From: an uncultured Oscillospiraceae bacterium
GTDB lineage: Bacteria > Bacillota > Clostridia > Oscillospirales > Oscillospiraceae
Reading direction: 5' to 3'
Length of the DNA stretch: 35,050 nt
Assembly (NCBI GenBank): GCA_910584835.1
Contig: CAJUEG010000023.1
Span: 1-35,050 of the forward strand
Of the stretch, positions 15,538-22,834 are shown piece after piece. The stretch's first letter is position 1, and each line of letters begins with the position of its first letter. The notes beneath the pieces are model-generated. The model was given only the letters and a program-made list of their open reading frames with translations. It was not told where the DNA came from and did no database searches. The translations under genes and the position numbers were made by a program.

Positions 15538-16530
15538 TTATGTACTCTCACGCTCCACGATGTTGGTCAGCAGCATTGTCCGCTGATTCGTAGAATCGCC
15601 GTTGAGCACATCCACCAGCTTGTGGGCGATGGTCACACAGGAGTCGAAAATCATATTGTCAAGCGACGTGAGCCTTGGGGTGCAGATCTCAGCATAGCTA
15701 GAATTGTCCACCCCGATAACGGCCACGTCTCCGGGGATGGACCGCCCGCTCTTCTGGATGGCCTGCATAGCCCCGCAGGCGATGATATCCTGGCTGCAGA
15801 TAAGCCCGTCCACCTTCGGATGTTCGGCGAGAAGCCGTTTCGCGGTCTCGTATCCGCCGTTCCGGCTTCCCTCCACACCCCGGTAGATCCACAGGCCGGC
15901 TTCCTCCCCGCCCAATGCCGCCATGCCGCGGATGAAGCCCTCCGTTTTGAGGGCGCTGCTGGGGGTGGGCTGATCCACGAAAAAGGCGATAGACCGCTTC
16001 CCCTTCCTGCCCAGCATGGCCACACAGTCGGCAATGCCCCAGCGCTCGTCGCTGAGTACGCCGTAGACATTGGGGAGATCGATGAAGCCGTTCATCATAA
16101 AAATGGGCGTGTCCGGCAGAAACTGCTCAATGGCAACCTGAACCGCCGTGGTCCGAAAGGTGGACCCCATCAGCACCGCCGCTTCCGCCTGCCGCTGGCG
16201 CAGGAGCTGGATGCAGGCGGTCCGCTCCTCGTCGCTGTTGCCCGTGTTCAGGATCATGCAGAAATAGTTGTGGCGCGCCAGTTCATTGGCGATATGATAC
16301 GCGCCCCGGATATGGTGCTGCGCCCGGATATCGGCGATCAGAACCCCCACCAGCTTGCTGTTGCTGGTGACCAGGCCGCGGGCCGCTTCGTTGGGGACAT
16401 AGTGATATTTCTCCAGGAGCTGCTGAATTTTCGCACGCATCTGCTTGTTTACGCCGGGCTTATTGTTGATCACGCGGGATACGGAGCTGGCGGACACGCC
16501 TGCCTCCCGGGCGATTTCATAAATCGTCAT
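15538..16530 (-). CDS. LacI family transcriptional regulator of the TRAP operon
   Basis: This 330-residue repressor has a classical LacI helix-turn-helix at the N-terminus (TIYEIAREAGVSASSVSRVIN, then NKPGVN) and a periplasmic-binding-protein-like sensor domain with conserved DVAVIGVDNSSYAEICTPRLTSL near the C-terminus. ATG at 16530 is chosen because AGGAGG lies 6 bases upstream and the HTH begins immediately; an open extension to 16608 has no ribosome binding site. It lies directly upstream of, and in the same direction as, the TRAP operon but has its own terminator. Palindromic GCAATCGATTGC sites in the gap are its likely operators. The inducer is probably the imported acid or an intermediate. 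Confidence 0.92.
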   Translation of the reverse strand: MTIYEIAREAGVSASSVSRVINNKPGVNKQMRAKIQQLLEKYHYVPNEAARGLVTSNSKLVGVLIADIRAQHHIRGAYHIANELARHNYFCMILNTGNSDEERTACIQLLRQRQAEAAVLMGSTFRTTAVQVAIEQFLPDTPIFMMNGFIDLPNVYGVLSDERWGIADCVAMLGRKGKRSIAFFVDQPTPSSALKTEGFIRGMAALGGEEAGLWIYRGVEGSRNGGYETAKRLLAEHPKVDGLICSQDIIACGAMQAIQKSGRSIPGDVAVIGVDNSSYAEICTPRLTSLDNMIFDSCVTIAHKLVDVLNGDSTNQRTMLLTNIVEREST

Positions 16531-16904
16531 GGCAGTCCTCCTGACCTGCGGCTCCAGCCTCCAGAGGAGGTCCGCCCGTTCGGTTTTTGGGCGCAAAGGG
16601 ACCCGCAAGAAATCGTTTTACATATTTTCAAGCCATCATAGCGGCTTGTCTGTTCAGCTGGTTTGCAGCAGCGTCATCATTATGCCGTTCCCCCTGCCGC
16701 AGCCGGGGCCGCCGGGGGCTTCTTCTCTGCCGGGCAACCGTCTTTCTATATTATTTATAGCGCATTTTTCGAGTTTGCGCAAGCCCTTTGCGCTTCGGCA
16801 CCCACATTTTTACCTGCGCCGAAGCGCCATGAAAACGCAGCGCGCCTGCACGGCCGGTTTGAGCCGCGGCGTCCCCGCAGCCGTCCCCAAAACAAAATCT
16901 CCCA
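16531..16904. other. Intergenic stretch with inverted repeats, no gene recognised
   Basis: No frame here has a ribosome binding site or resembles a protein. A perfect 10-bp inverted repeat GCGCTTCGGC/GCCGAAGCGC lies at 16790-16799 and 16818-16827. On the minus strand TTGCGC (16782-16777), 17 bases, TATAAA (16759-16754) could be a weak promoter for the LacI gene, which would then have a leader of about 220 bases. Both are tentative. Confidence 0.4.
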
Positions 16905-16933
16905 TTTACAAATCGGGCGTCCTGTGTTAACAT
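16905..16933 (+). promoter_or_regulatory. Promoter of the SLH-domain surface protein gene
   Basis: TTTACA (16905-16910), a 17-base spacer and TAACAT (16928-16933) lie about 60 bases before the start codon and point to the surface protein gene. Confidence 0.55.
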
Positions 16934-16992
16934 AACGTTTGATCATTTTATCAGGATACCCGCAAATTCCCACGCATAGACAGGAGGAACTC

Positions 16993-19335
16993 ATGAAAAA
17001 ATTTTACAGACGGTGCGCGGCGCTGACGCTGGCCGCCGCTCTGGCCGCCGCCTTATGCATCCCTGCCGGCGCCTCCTGGGCGCTGGGCACGGAGCTGACA
17101 GGGCGCACGGTGGAGCTGGGCCCGGGCGCGGCGCTCACCAGCCAGAGCCTGTGGTCCGCCTCCAAGGCGGACCTGCGCACCGAGCACTACGTTACATACA
17201 CCCCCAACTCCACGCTCACCCCCGTGGTGTTCAGCGGCACCTATGTGGCCAGCACCAACACGGTGCAGTCCGCCGCAGCCCAGCTGGAGGCCCAGGGCTG
17301 GCGGGTAGCCGCCGCCATCAACGGCGGCTTCTTCAATTCCGATGGCACCATCGTGGGCATGCTGATGACCGACGGGGTGGTCCGCGCCCTGGACGTGGCC
17401 AACTACACCCTGCTGGGCTTCACCGGGGACGGACAGATATTCATCGATGAGAGCAAACCCACCATCTCCGCCGCCTGGACGGGGTTTGACGGCACGCAGC
17501 GGGTGTTCCCCATCGCCGGCTTCAACGCCTATCGCAACAACAACTATCTGGACAAGCTCTACCTCTATAACCAGGACTTCTCCTCCAAGGTCACCAGCGG
17601 CGGGCCCTGCGTGTCCGCTGTTCTCCGGCCGCTGAATGGGGAGCAGATGCGCATGAACCGCACCCTCACCCTGGAGGTGGTGTCCGTCACCGACGCCGTC
17701 CAGGATCAGGCCGCCTTCAACGGCATTCTGCCCGAGGGCTGCTACATGCTCTACGCCGAAGACCGGGGCAATCCCGAGCTGCTCGCCGCCCTGCGGGAGC
17801 TGGTCCCGGGCACACAGGTGTCCGTGTCGCTGGGGGATTCCAGTGAACAGTGGGACCAGGCGGTATACGGCCTCAGCGGACTGTACACCCTGCTGCGGGA
17901 CGGGCAGATTGTGGACGGCCTGCCCGCCTCCGCCAATCCCTACACCGCCGTGGGCCTCAAGAGCGACGGCTCGGCGGTCTTTTACACCATCGACGGCCGC
18001 CAGGGCGGCTACTCCGTGGGGGCCACCTACGAACAGGTGGCCCAGCGGCTCCAGGAGCTGGGCTGCGTGTCCGCCGTGGCGCTGGACGGCGGCGGCTCCA
18101 CCACCCTGGGGGCCACCCTGCCCGGCGGCAGCTTTGAGGTGGTGAACAAGCCCTCCACCGCCGGCCGGAAGATCAACAATACCATCGCCCTGGTCAGCCG
18201 CGCGGGCGAGGCCCTGTTCACCCCCGGCGCCTACGTGTCCGCCCAGCACCGGGTGGTGCTGGCGGGGGCCAGGCTGAACGTCACCGCCGCCCCCTACGAC
18301 AGCGCCGGGCGGCCTGTCTCCGGCCAGTTCCTCAGCTGGAGCGCCACCGGAGGCTCTGTCTCCGCCACGGAGGGCGGCGCGGTGTACACCGCAGGGCAGG
18401 TTCCGGGCAGCTATACCGTCTCCGCCGGACTGGGCGCCCCCCTGCCTGTACAGGTGGTGGACAAGCTGCACGCCCTCACCGTCACCCGGAAGGACTCCTC
18501 CGCCAAGGCGGATTCGCTGATTCTGGAGCCGGGAGAGCAGGTGGAGCTGGCCGCCTCCGGCGTTTGGTATAACCTGCCTGTGGCCATGGACGCGGGCAAT
18601 ATTGTCTGGACCGCCGACCCCGCCGTGGGGATCATTGACGCCGAGGGCCGCTTCACCGCGGGCACCGCCAACGGCCAGGGAGACATCACTGTCACCGCCG
18701 GCGGGATCACCGTCACCATCCCCGTCAAGGTGGACCGGGGCGATCCCTTCACCGACATGGCGGGCCACTGGAGCGCGGACTATGTCACCCGCCTGTACAA
18801 GCTGGGCCTGACCACCGGCTACGGCCAGGAGGACGGCACCGCCCTGTTTATGCCCCAGGGCAGGCTCACCCGGGCGGAGCTGCTGGCCTTCGTCACCCGG
18901 GTGCTGGGGGTGGATGAATCGGCCTACTACACCGTCGAGCTGCCCTTTGCCGACAACACGGACATTCCCAACTGGGCCCAGAACTATGTCCAGGCCATGT
19001 ATACCCTGGGGGTGCTCAAGGGCAGCAATGAAAACGGGGTGCTGTATGCCAATGTGAACGGTTATGTCACCCGGGAGGAGACCATGACCATCCTGGGCCG
19101 GGTGCTGGCCGCCTCCCAGAGCTGCGATTTGTCCCAGTTCCCCGACGCCTCCCAGGTGAGCGACTGGGCCGCCCCCCACGTGCAGACTCTGGTAGCGCTG
19201 AACATCGTGGGCGGCAGCAACGGCCTGCTGGCCCCCAAGGAGTACATTGACCGGGCCGCCATCGCCAAGCTGCTGGTGGAGATCTATCCCCTGGAGAAGG
19301 CGATGCTCCTCCCCCGGCTGGACCTTATGTCCTAA
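16993..19335 (+). CDS. Secreted phosphodiester glycosidase-domain protein with three SLH repeats
   Basis: This 780-residue exported protein begins with a signal peptide (residues 1 to about 30: basic start, then a long Ala/Leu core). Residues about 65-405 form a phosphodiester glycosidase (NAGPA-type, PF09992) domain. Its hallmarks are INGGFFNSDG near 109 and ALDGGGSTT with Asp365. Relatives remove GlcNAc from phosphodiester-linked sugars. Residues about 410-580 look like Ig-like (BIG/invasin) modules. Three S-layer homology repeats start near 586 (FTDMAGHW), 650 (FADNTD) and 716 (FPDASQ) and would anchor the protein to cell-wall polymers. ATG 16993 follows AGGAGG by 5 bases. A wall-bound enzyme acting on glycan phosphodiesters or exopolysaccharide is likely; the substrate is not known. 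Confidence 0.88.
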   Translation: MKKFYRRCAALTLAAALAAALCIPAGASWALGTELTGRTVELGPGAALTSQSLWSASKADLRTEHYVTYTPNSTLTPVVFSGTYVASTNTVQSAAAQLEAQGWRVAAAINGGFFNSDGTIVGMLMTDGVVRALDVANYTLLGFTGDGQIFIDESKPTISAAWTGFDGTQRVFPIAGFNAYRNNNYLDKLYLYNQDFSSKVTSGGPCVSAVLRPLNGEQMRMNRTLTLEVVSVTDAVQDQAAFNGILPEGCYMLYAEDRGNPELLAALRELVPGTQVSVSLGDSSEQWDQAVYGLSGLYTLLRDGQIVDGLPASANPYTAVGLKSDGSAVFYTIDGRQGGYSVGATYEQVAQRLQELGCVSAVALDGGGSTTLGATLPGGSFEVVNKPSTAGRKINNTIALVSRAGEALFTPGAYVSAQHRVVLAGARLNVTAAPYDSAGRPVSGQFLSWSATGGSVSATEGGAVYTAGQVPGSYTVSAGLGAPLPVQVVDKLHALTVTRKDSSAKADSLILEPGEQVELAASGVWYNLPVAMDAGNIVWTADPAVGIIDAEGRFTAGTANGQGDITVTAGGITVTIPVKVDRGDPFTDMAGHWSADYVTRLYKLGLTTGYGQEDGTALFMPQGRLTRAELLAFVTRVLGVDESAYYTVELPFADNTDIPNWAQNYVQAMYTLGVLKGSNENGVLYANVNGYVTREETMTILGRVLAASQSCDLSQFPDASQVSDWAAPHVQTLVALNIVGGSNGLLAPKEYIDRAAIAKLLVEIYPLEKAMLLPRLDLMS

Positions 19336-19343
19336 CACCATCA

Positions 19344-19378
19344 AAAACACCCCGCGGTTTTGGGCTGCGGGGTGTTTT
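19344..19378 (+). terminator. Terminator of the surface protein gene
   Basis: The stem AAAACACCCCGC/GCGGGGTGTTTT (19344-19355 with 19367-19378) has an 11-base loop, and the T run continues to 19380. Confidence 0.88.
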
Positions 19379-19380
19379 TT

Positions 19381-19410
19381 GGATAAAACCGGCTCCCTGC
19401 GGGCATATTG
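19381..19410 (+). promoter_or_regulatory. Putative sigma-G (forespore) promoter of spoVAC
   Basis: GGATA (19381-19385) and CATATTG (19404-19410) are 18 bases apart. They differ by one base each from the sigma-G consensus of Bacillus (-35 GHATR, -10 CATWHTA). No sigma-A promoter was seen between the terminator and spoVAC, so late sporulation control is plausible. Confidence 0.5.
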
Positions 19411-19427
19411 GCAGTGAGGTGAATCGC

Positions 19428-19871
19428 ATGGACATGACCAATCAGCAGTACAATCAATACGTCAGCGGCAGGGCACAGCCCTCCCCGCTGTGGAAGGACT
19501 GCCTGTGGGCCTTCTTTGTGGGCGGGGCCATCTGCGCCGGGGGGCAGGGGCTGACCGCCCTGTACCAAAGCCTGGGGGCCAGCAAGGATGACGCGGGGAC
19601 CTGGACGTCCATCACCCTGATCTTCCTGGCCTCCCTGCTCACCGGCCTGGGGGTGTTCGACAACATCGCCAAGCGGGCGGGGGCGGGTACCCTGGTGCCC
19701 ATCACCGGCTTCTCCAACGCCATGGTGTCCCCCGCCCTTGAATTCAAAAGCGAGGGCTTTGTCACCGGCACCGGGGCCAAGCTGTTCACCGTGGCCGGTC
19801 CGGTCCTGGCCTACGGCATCTCCGCCAGCGTGGTATACGGCATCATTTTGTATCTTGTGGAGCTGTTCTGA
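19428..19871 (+). CDS. spoVAC: Stage V sporulation protein AC
   Basis: SpoVAC is an inner-membrane protein of the spore; with its SpoVA partners it forms the channel that moves dipicolinic acid into the forespore and out at germination. The 147 residues show the family landmarks CLWAFFVGGAICAGGQ, LLTGLGVFDNIAKRAGAGT, VPITGFSNAMVSPALE and SEGFVTGTGAKLFTVAGPV, with about four membrane segments. ATG 19428 is preferred over the GTG at 19419, because GAGGTG then lies 6 bases upstream. It stands alone, with a terminator on each side; the usual neighbours spoVAD and spoVAE are not in the window. Confidence 0.92.
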   Translation: MDMTNQQYNQYVSGRAQPSPLWKDCLWAFFVGGAICAGGQGLTALYQSLGASKDDAGTWTSITLIFLASLLTGLGVFDNIAKRAGAGTLVPITGFSNAMVSPALEFKSEGFVTGTGAKLFTVAGPVLAYGISASVVYGIILYLVELF

Positions 19872-19908
19872 AAATAGGACGTGCGGCCCAGCCCGTACGT
19901 CCTATTTT
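19871..19908 (+). terminator. Terminator of spoVAC
   Basis: The stem AAAATAGGACGT/ACGTCCTATTTT (19871-19882 with 19897-19908) has a 14-base loop. Its symmetric A and T flanks allow it to work in both directions; it begins at the spoVAC stop codon. Confidence 0.82.
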
Positions 19909-19930
19909 GTCCCTCGTGCCGGGAAATTCC

Positions 19931-19959
19931 TTGCCTGACGGCGGAAAAGATGCTATACT
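19931..19959 (+). promoter_or_regulatory. radC promoter
   Basis: TTGCCT (19931-19936), a 17-base spacer and TATACT (19954-19959) lie 30 bases before the radC start codon. Confidence 0.6.
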
Positions 19960-19989
19960 TTTCCCAGATACACAAGAGGGGGCGAGGTC

Positions 19990-20688
19990 GTGGCGGGAAA
20001 GAGATCAGACGGCATCCACACCGGCCACCGCCAGCGGGCCAAGGCGGAGTTTTTGGAGCGCGGCCTCAACGGCCTGCCCGACCACAAGGTTTTGGAGCTG
20101 CTGCTGTTTTACGCCATCCCCCAGGGGGATGTAAATCCTCTGGCCCACCGGCTGGTGGACCACTTCGGCTCGCTGTCCGGGGTATTCCACGCCACCTACG
20201 AGCAGCTGCTGGAGGTAAAAGGCATCGGGCACAACACCGCCGTCCTCCTCCAGCTCATCCCCGCCGCCTCCGCCCGCTACCTGCGGCAGAACGCCAGCTT
20301 TGACGGCCAGATTGTGGACATGTGGCAGCTTAAAGAGCAGCTGGAGCCCTATTTCTTCGGCCAGCGGGACGAGCTGGCCTACCTGGCGTGCATGGACGGC
20401 AAGAGCAAGCTGCTTGCCATCAAAAAGCTGGGCGAGGGCGTGGTGGACGCGGTGCACATCGCCACCCGCAAGGTGCTGGAGGCCGCCCTGGCCTGCAACT
20501 CCAGCCGGGTGGTGCTGGCCCACAACCACGTGTCCGGGATAGCCATGCCCTCCCAGGCGGACGTGGACACCACCTTGCGGCTGAAACGGGTGCTGGCCGA
20601 GGCGGATATCACTTTGGCCGACCATTTGATTTTCGCCGGGGGCGACATGGTGTCCATGGCGGAGTCGGGCCTCCTCCGGGACGGATAA
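19990..20688 (+). CDS. radC: RadC family protein (JAB/MPN domain)
   Basis: RadC-family proteins have an N-terminal helix-hairpin-helix-like region and a C-terminal JAB metal-protease fold; their role, once thought to be DNA repair, is unsettled. This 232-residue protein has KGIGHNTAVLLQL near 78, the helix-hairpin-helix element, and a JAB signature AHNHVSGIAMPSQAD with metal ligands His178, His180 and Asp191. Val181 and Ile184 differ from the common HNHPSGD pattern. The start is a GTG at 19990 after GGGGGCGAGG; no ATG fits the conserved N-terminus. It has its own promoter and is monocistronic. Confidence 0.88.
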   Translation: MAGKRSDGIHTGHRQRAKAEFLERGLNGLPDHKVLELLLFYAIPQGDVNPLAHRLVDHFGSLSGVFHATYEQLLEVKGIGHNTAVLLQLIPAASARYLRQNASFDGQIVDMWQLKEQLEPYFFGQRDELAYLACMDGKSKLLAIKKLGEGVVDAVHIATRKVLEAALACNSSRVVLAHNHVSGIAMPSQADVDTTLRLKRVLAEADITLADHLIFAGGDMVSMAESGLLRDG

Positions 20689-20882
20689 CCGCCCATATGG
20701 AAAACCCTCCGCCGGCGGAGGATGCTTTGCGGCGGTGGCTGTAAAAATCAAGCAGAGGACGGCTCTCACAATTACTGCCGCGGTGCTTTCCGAAGACTTT
20801 TTGAATACGGGGAGAGCAGATAATAAAGATTGCCCCAGCGGAGCGGTGGGCCGGAAGAAGATTATCTAAGGGCAAAACCCTG
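20689..20882. other. Intergenic stretch after radC with a 16-bp palindrome
   Basis: A perfect palindrome CCTCCGCCGGCGGAGG lies at 20706-20721, just after the radC stop; it has almost no loop and no T run, so a terminator role is doubtful. The rest of the stretch holds no frame with a ribosome binding site and nothing else I recognise. Confidence 0.4.
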
Positions 20883-20922
20883 TCAGCCGGATCGCCGCGA
20901 GGCGCGATCCGGCTGATGTTTT
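20883..20922 (+). terminator. Strong hairpin, probable terminator before the TTT island
   Basis: The stem TCAGCCGGATCGC/GCGATCCGGCTGA (20883-20895 with 20904-20916) has an 8-base loop and is followed by TGTTTTC. It probably insulates the next operon from radC transcription. Confidence 0.65.
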
Positions 20923-20942
20923 CTACAAAATAGAAAGGGGGA

Positions 20943-20962
20943 TTTTGTTGAACACAACAAAA
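20943..20962 (+). repeat. Small inverted repeat upstream of the tct promoter
   Basis: TTTTGTTG/CAACAAAA closes a 4-base loop. It is followed by AGGAGG and a seven-codon frame that ends just before the tct -35 box. It has no assigned role; it could be a protein-binding site. Confidence 0.4.
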
Positions 20963-20986
20963 TGAAAGGAGGAGAGAAGAAATAGA

Positions 20987-21015
20987 TTGACATGCCCGAT
21001 AAAATGAATTATAAT
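20987..21015 (+). promoter_or_regulatory. Consensus promoter of the TTT/sulfatase operon
   Basis: TTGACA (20987-20992), a 17-base spacer and TATAAT (21010-21015) match the sigma-A consensus at all 12 positions. The tctC start is about 160 bases downstream. Such a strong promoter normally needs a repressor, which fits the operator palindromes just downstream. Confidence 0.85.
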
Positions 21016-21029
21016 CCACTCATAGAAAG

Positions 21030-21043
21030 TACACACGAGTTTA
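21030..21043 (+). promoter_or_regulatory. LacI-type operator 1 of the TTT operon
   Basis: TACACACGAGTTTA matches 12 of 14 positions of the perfect palindrome at 21116. Its centre is about 15 bases beyond the predicted transcription start, where a bound repressor would block the promoter. Confidence 0.5.
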
Positions 21044-21115
21044 TATAATCAAAAATAAATTGCTCTATGCTGATTTCACAGAAATGGCGGACGGGCGATT
21101 TTTTTGGAGAAAATA

Positions 21116-21129
21116 TACACACGTGTGTA
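21116..21129 (+). promoter_or_regulatory. LacI-type operator 2, perfect 14-bp palindrome
   Basis: TACACACGTGTGTA is a perfect CG-centred palindrome 86 bases (about eight helical turns) from operator 1, and a third copy occurs before the TIM gene at 30205. The LacI regulator at 27967 is the likely ligand. Confidence 0.6.
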
Positions 21130-21176
21130 CTAGGGTGTAGAAGCGCATAGAACTCATAGGAAAAGGAGAGAATATC

Positions 21177-22217
21177 ATGAAAAAGCTCGTTTCGCTGTCC
21201 CTTGCCCTTGCCATGAGCCTGTCTCTGATGGCCTGCGGAGGGGAAAGCTCCAACACCCCCGCTCCAGCGCAGAGTACCACCCCCGCTCCGGTGGAGAGCA
21301 CAGGGCCTGTAGAGCCGGCAGGCCTGCCGGAGGGATATCCGTCCAAAAATATAGAGATAATTGTTCCGGCTGCTGCCGGCGCGGCCCTTGATCTGTATAC
21401 AAGAGCGATGAATGAAGTGCTTGACTTGGGCGCGACACTGCAGATTACAAATATGGCTGGCGGAAGTCAAACGATTGGTATGATGGAGCTGGCCAACCGG
21501 GCGGCGGACGGATATTCCATGGGAATCGTTGCCTTTGCGGGAGGCATCATCCAGCCTCAGTTGACCAGTGTTACATATGGGGTAGACAGCTTCCGTCCTG
21601 TGGCAATTACCAGCGGGCCGAACTCATACTCGGTTTGCGTCAAGTGCGGCGGGGCGGTGACGGATTGGGACTCCTTCCTGGAACTCATTTCTTCCGGCGA
21701 GACAGTACACTGGACGGCCCCCAACGCCGGTTCTCCCGCACATTTGGCGGGGCTGTACTTCTTGAAAGAGCTTGGAATCGAAAACTGCGAGTTTGTCTCC
21801 TACAACGGGGCCGCGGAGGCGCTTACCGCCATGCTCAGCGGGGATGTGTCTTTTTATATAACCGACGACAGTGTTGTGCGCACACGGGAAGAGGAAAAAC
21901 AGGTGACCGGCATTATTACCCTCAGCGATGTGCGCAGCGCGGTGCTTCCTGATGTGATCTGCGCGAAGGAGAAAGGCATTGACGGAATGGGTGTGTTTGA
22001 TGCCTTCAGCTGGGTGGTCCTCCCCAAGGATACGCCGGATGCAGTGTATGATTATATAAAGGAGAAAATTGACGCGGCGGTGACCTCGGATCAGTATCAG
22101 CAGTTTTTGCGGGACAATAACTTTGTGGAGATGCAGGTCTATACGGAGGAGGAGCTCAACGAGAAGATCCACAGCGCCTATGATGCCGTATCAGAAGTAA
22201 TTGGTATGCTTGGATAA
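21177..22217 (+). CDS. tctC: Tripartite tricarboxylate transporter substrate-binding lipoprotein
   Basis: TctC is the extracellular receptor of a tripartite tricarboxylate transporter (TTT), a family importing citrate, other carboxylates, aromatic acids or sulfonated compounds. The 346-residue protein has a lipoprotein signal ending LSLMAC (Cys20) and a Thr/Pro/Ala linker. The Bug-type domain starts at YPSKNIEIIVPAAAGAALDLYTR and continues with NMAGGSQTIGMMEL and YNGAAEALTAMLSGD, as in the family. AGGAGA precedes the ATG by 7 bases. Codon use here is more AT-rich than in the fru or TRAP regions. The ligand cannot be read from sequence; the neighbouring sulfatase suggests an anionic, perhaps sulfated, compound. 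Confidence 0.92.
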   Translation: MKKLVSLSLALAMSLSLMACGGESSNTPAPAQSTTPAPVESTGPVEPAGLPEGYPSKNIEIIVPAAAGAALDLYTRAMNEVLDLGATLQITNMAGGSQTIGMMELANRAADGYSMGIVAFAGGIIQPQLTSVTYGVDSFRPVAITSGPNSYSVCVKCGGAVTDWDSFLELISSGETVHWTAPNAGSPAHLAGLYFLKELGIENCEFVSYNGAAEALTAMLSGDVSFYITDDSVVRTREEEKQVTGIITLSDVRSAVLPDVICAKEKGIDGMGVFDAFSWVVLPKDTPDAVYDYIKEKIDAAVTSDQYQQFLRDNNFVEMQVYTEEELNEKIHSAYDAVSEVIGMLG

Positions 22218-22224
22218 TGGACTT

Positions 22225-22270
22225 ACTCTGCGCAGCGTATTACGACTCTGTTTGCGCTGCGCAGAGTTTT
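22225..22270 (+). terminator. Hairpin between tctC and tctB, probable partial terminator
   Basis: A 13-bp inverted repeat ACTCTGCGCAGCG/CGCTGCGCAGAGT (22225-22237 with 22255-22267) is followed by TTTT. It would let more receptor than permease be made, a common arrangement in binding-protein transporters. Confidence 0.65.
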
Positions 22271-22329
22271 GCATAACAGTACCTGAACGGGCCGTATGAA
22301 AGCAGGCATATGAAAGGCGTCGATCAATT

Positions 22330-22806
22330 ATGGAAAAGGAAAAGAAAAACCTGTATGCGGCAATCGCATTTTTGATTGTCAGCATTGTCACAATATGCGC
22401 GATTCCCAGCCAGATCGAGGTGAACGCGATCCTTGGCACGACATCATCCGTGAATAGCCGGTGGTTCCCTCTTCTTACATCGGGGGGGATCGGTATACTC
22501 GCCCTTATGGAGCTGGCTGCGGCGCTTAGAAAGTACAGAAAGCTGAAGCGGCAAGGCGGAGACGGGACCGCGGAAAACAAGCGGTCCAACCGGGGGATCG
22601 TCAGAGCCCTTGCCATTTTTGCCTTGTTTATCTTATACGCTATTACCTTTAAGCTGTTCGGCTTTATCATTGCAACTCTGATTTTCCCCCCACTTGCCCT
22701 GGTGGTAAACGGAGGGAAAAACTGGAAGTATTATGTCAGCTTTTATCTTGTCGCTGCCATTACCTATCTTTTGTTTGTCTATGCGTTAAAGATTGTGCTT
22801 CCGTAA
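22330..22806 (+). CDS. tctB: Tripartite tricarboxylate transporter small membrane subunit
   Basis: TctB is the small membrane partner of TctA. The 158 residues hold four hydrophobic helices, with a charged Lys/Arg-rich stretch between the second and third (about residues 67-92), as is usual. Weak sequence conservation is normal for TctB; the assignment rests on size, topology and its place between tctC and tctA. The ribosome binding site is poor (GAAAGGCG about 11 bases upstream). Confidence 0.88.
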   Translation: MEKEKKNLYAAIAFLIVSIVTICAIPSQIEVNAILGTTSSVNSRWFPLLTSGGIGILALMELAAALRKYRKLKRQGGDGTAENKRSNRGIVRALAIFALFILYAITFKLFGFIIATLIFPPLALVVNGGKNWKYYVSFYLVAAITYLLFVYALKIVLP

Positions 22807-22834
22807 ATCAGCAGCGGCGGGAAAGGAGTCCTGT

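Noticed and set aside
16663..16935. Short frames of 60-133 codons in the gap before the SLH gene
   Set aside because: They overlap each other on both strands, lack ribosome binding sites, and the region carries promoter elements and inverted repeats instead.
17053..19350. A 765-codon minus-strand open frame
   Set aside because: It is the antisense shadow of the SLH surface protein, low in complexity and runs through that gene's terminator.
20962..20985. A seven-codon frame with AGGAGG inside it upstream of tctC
   Set aside because: It ends before the operon's -35 box, so it is not part of the tctC transcript and cannot be a leader peptide for it.
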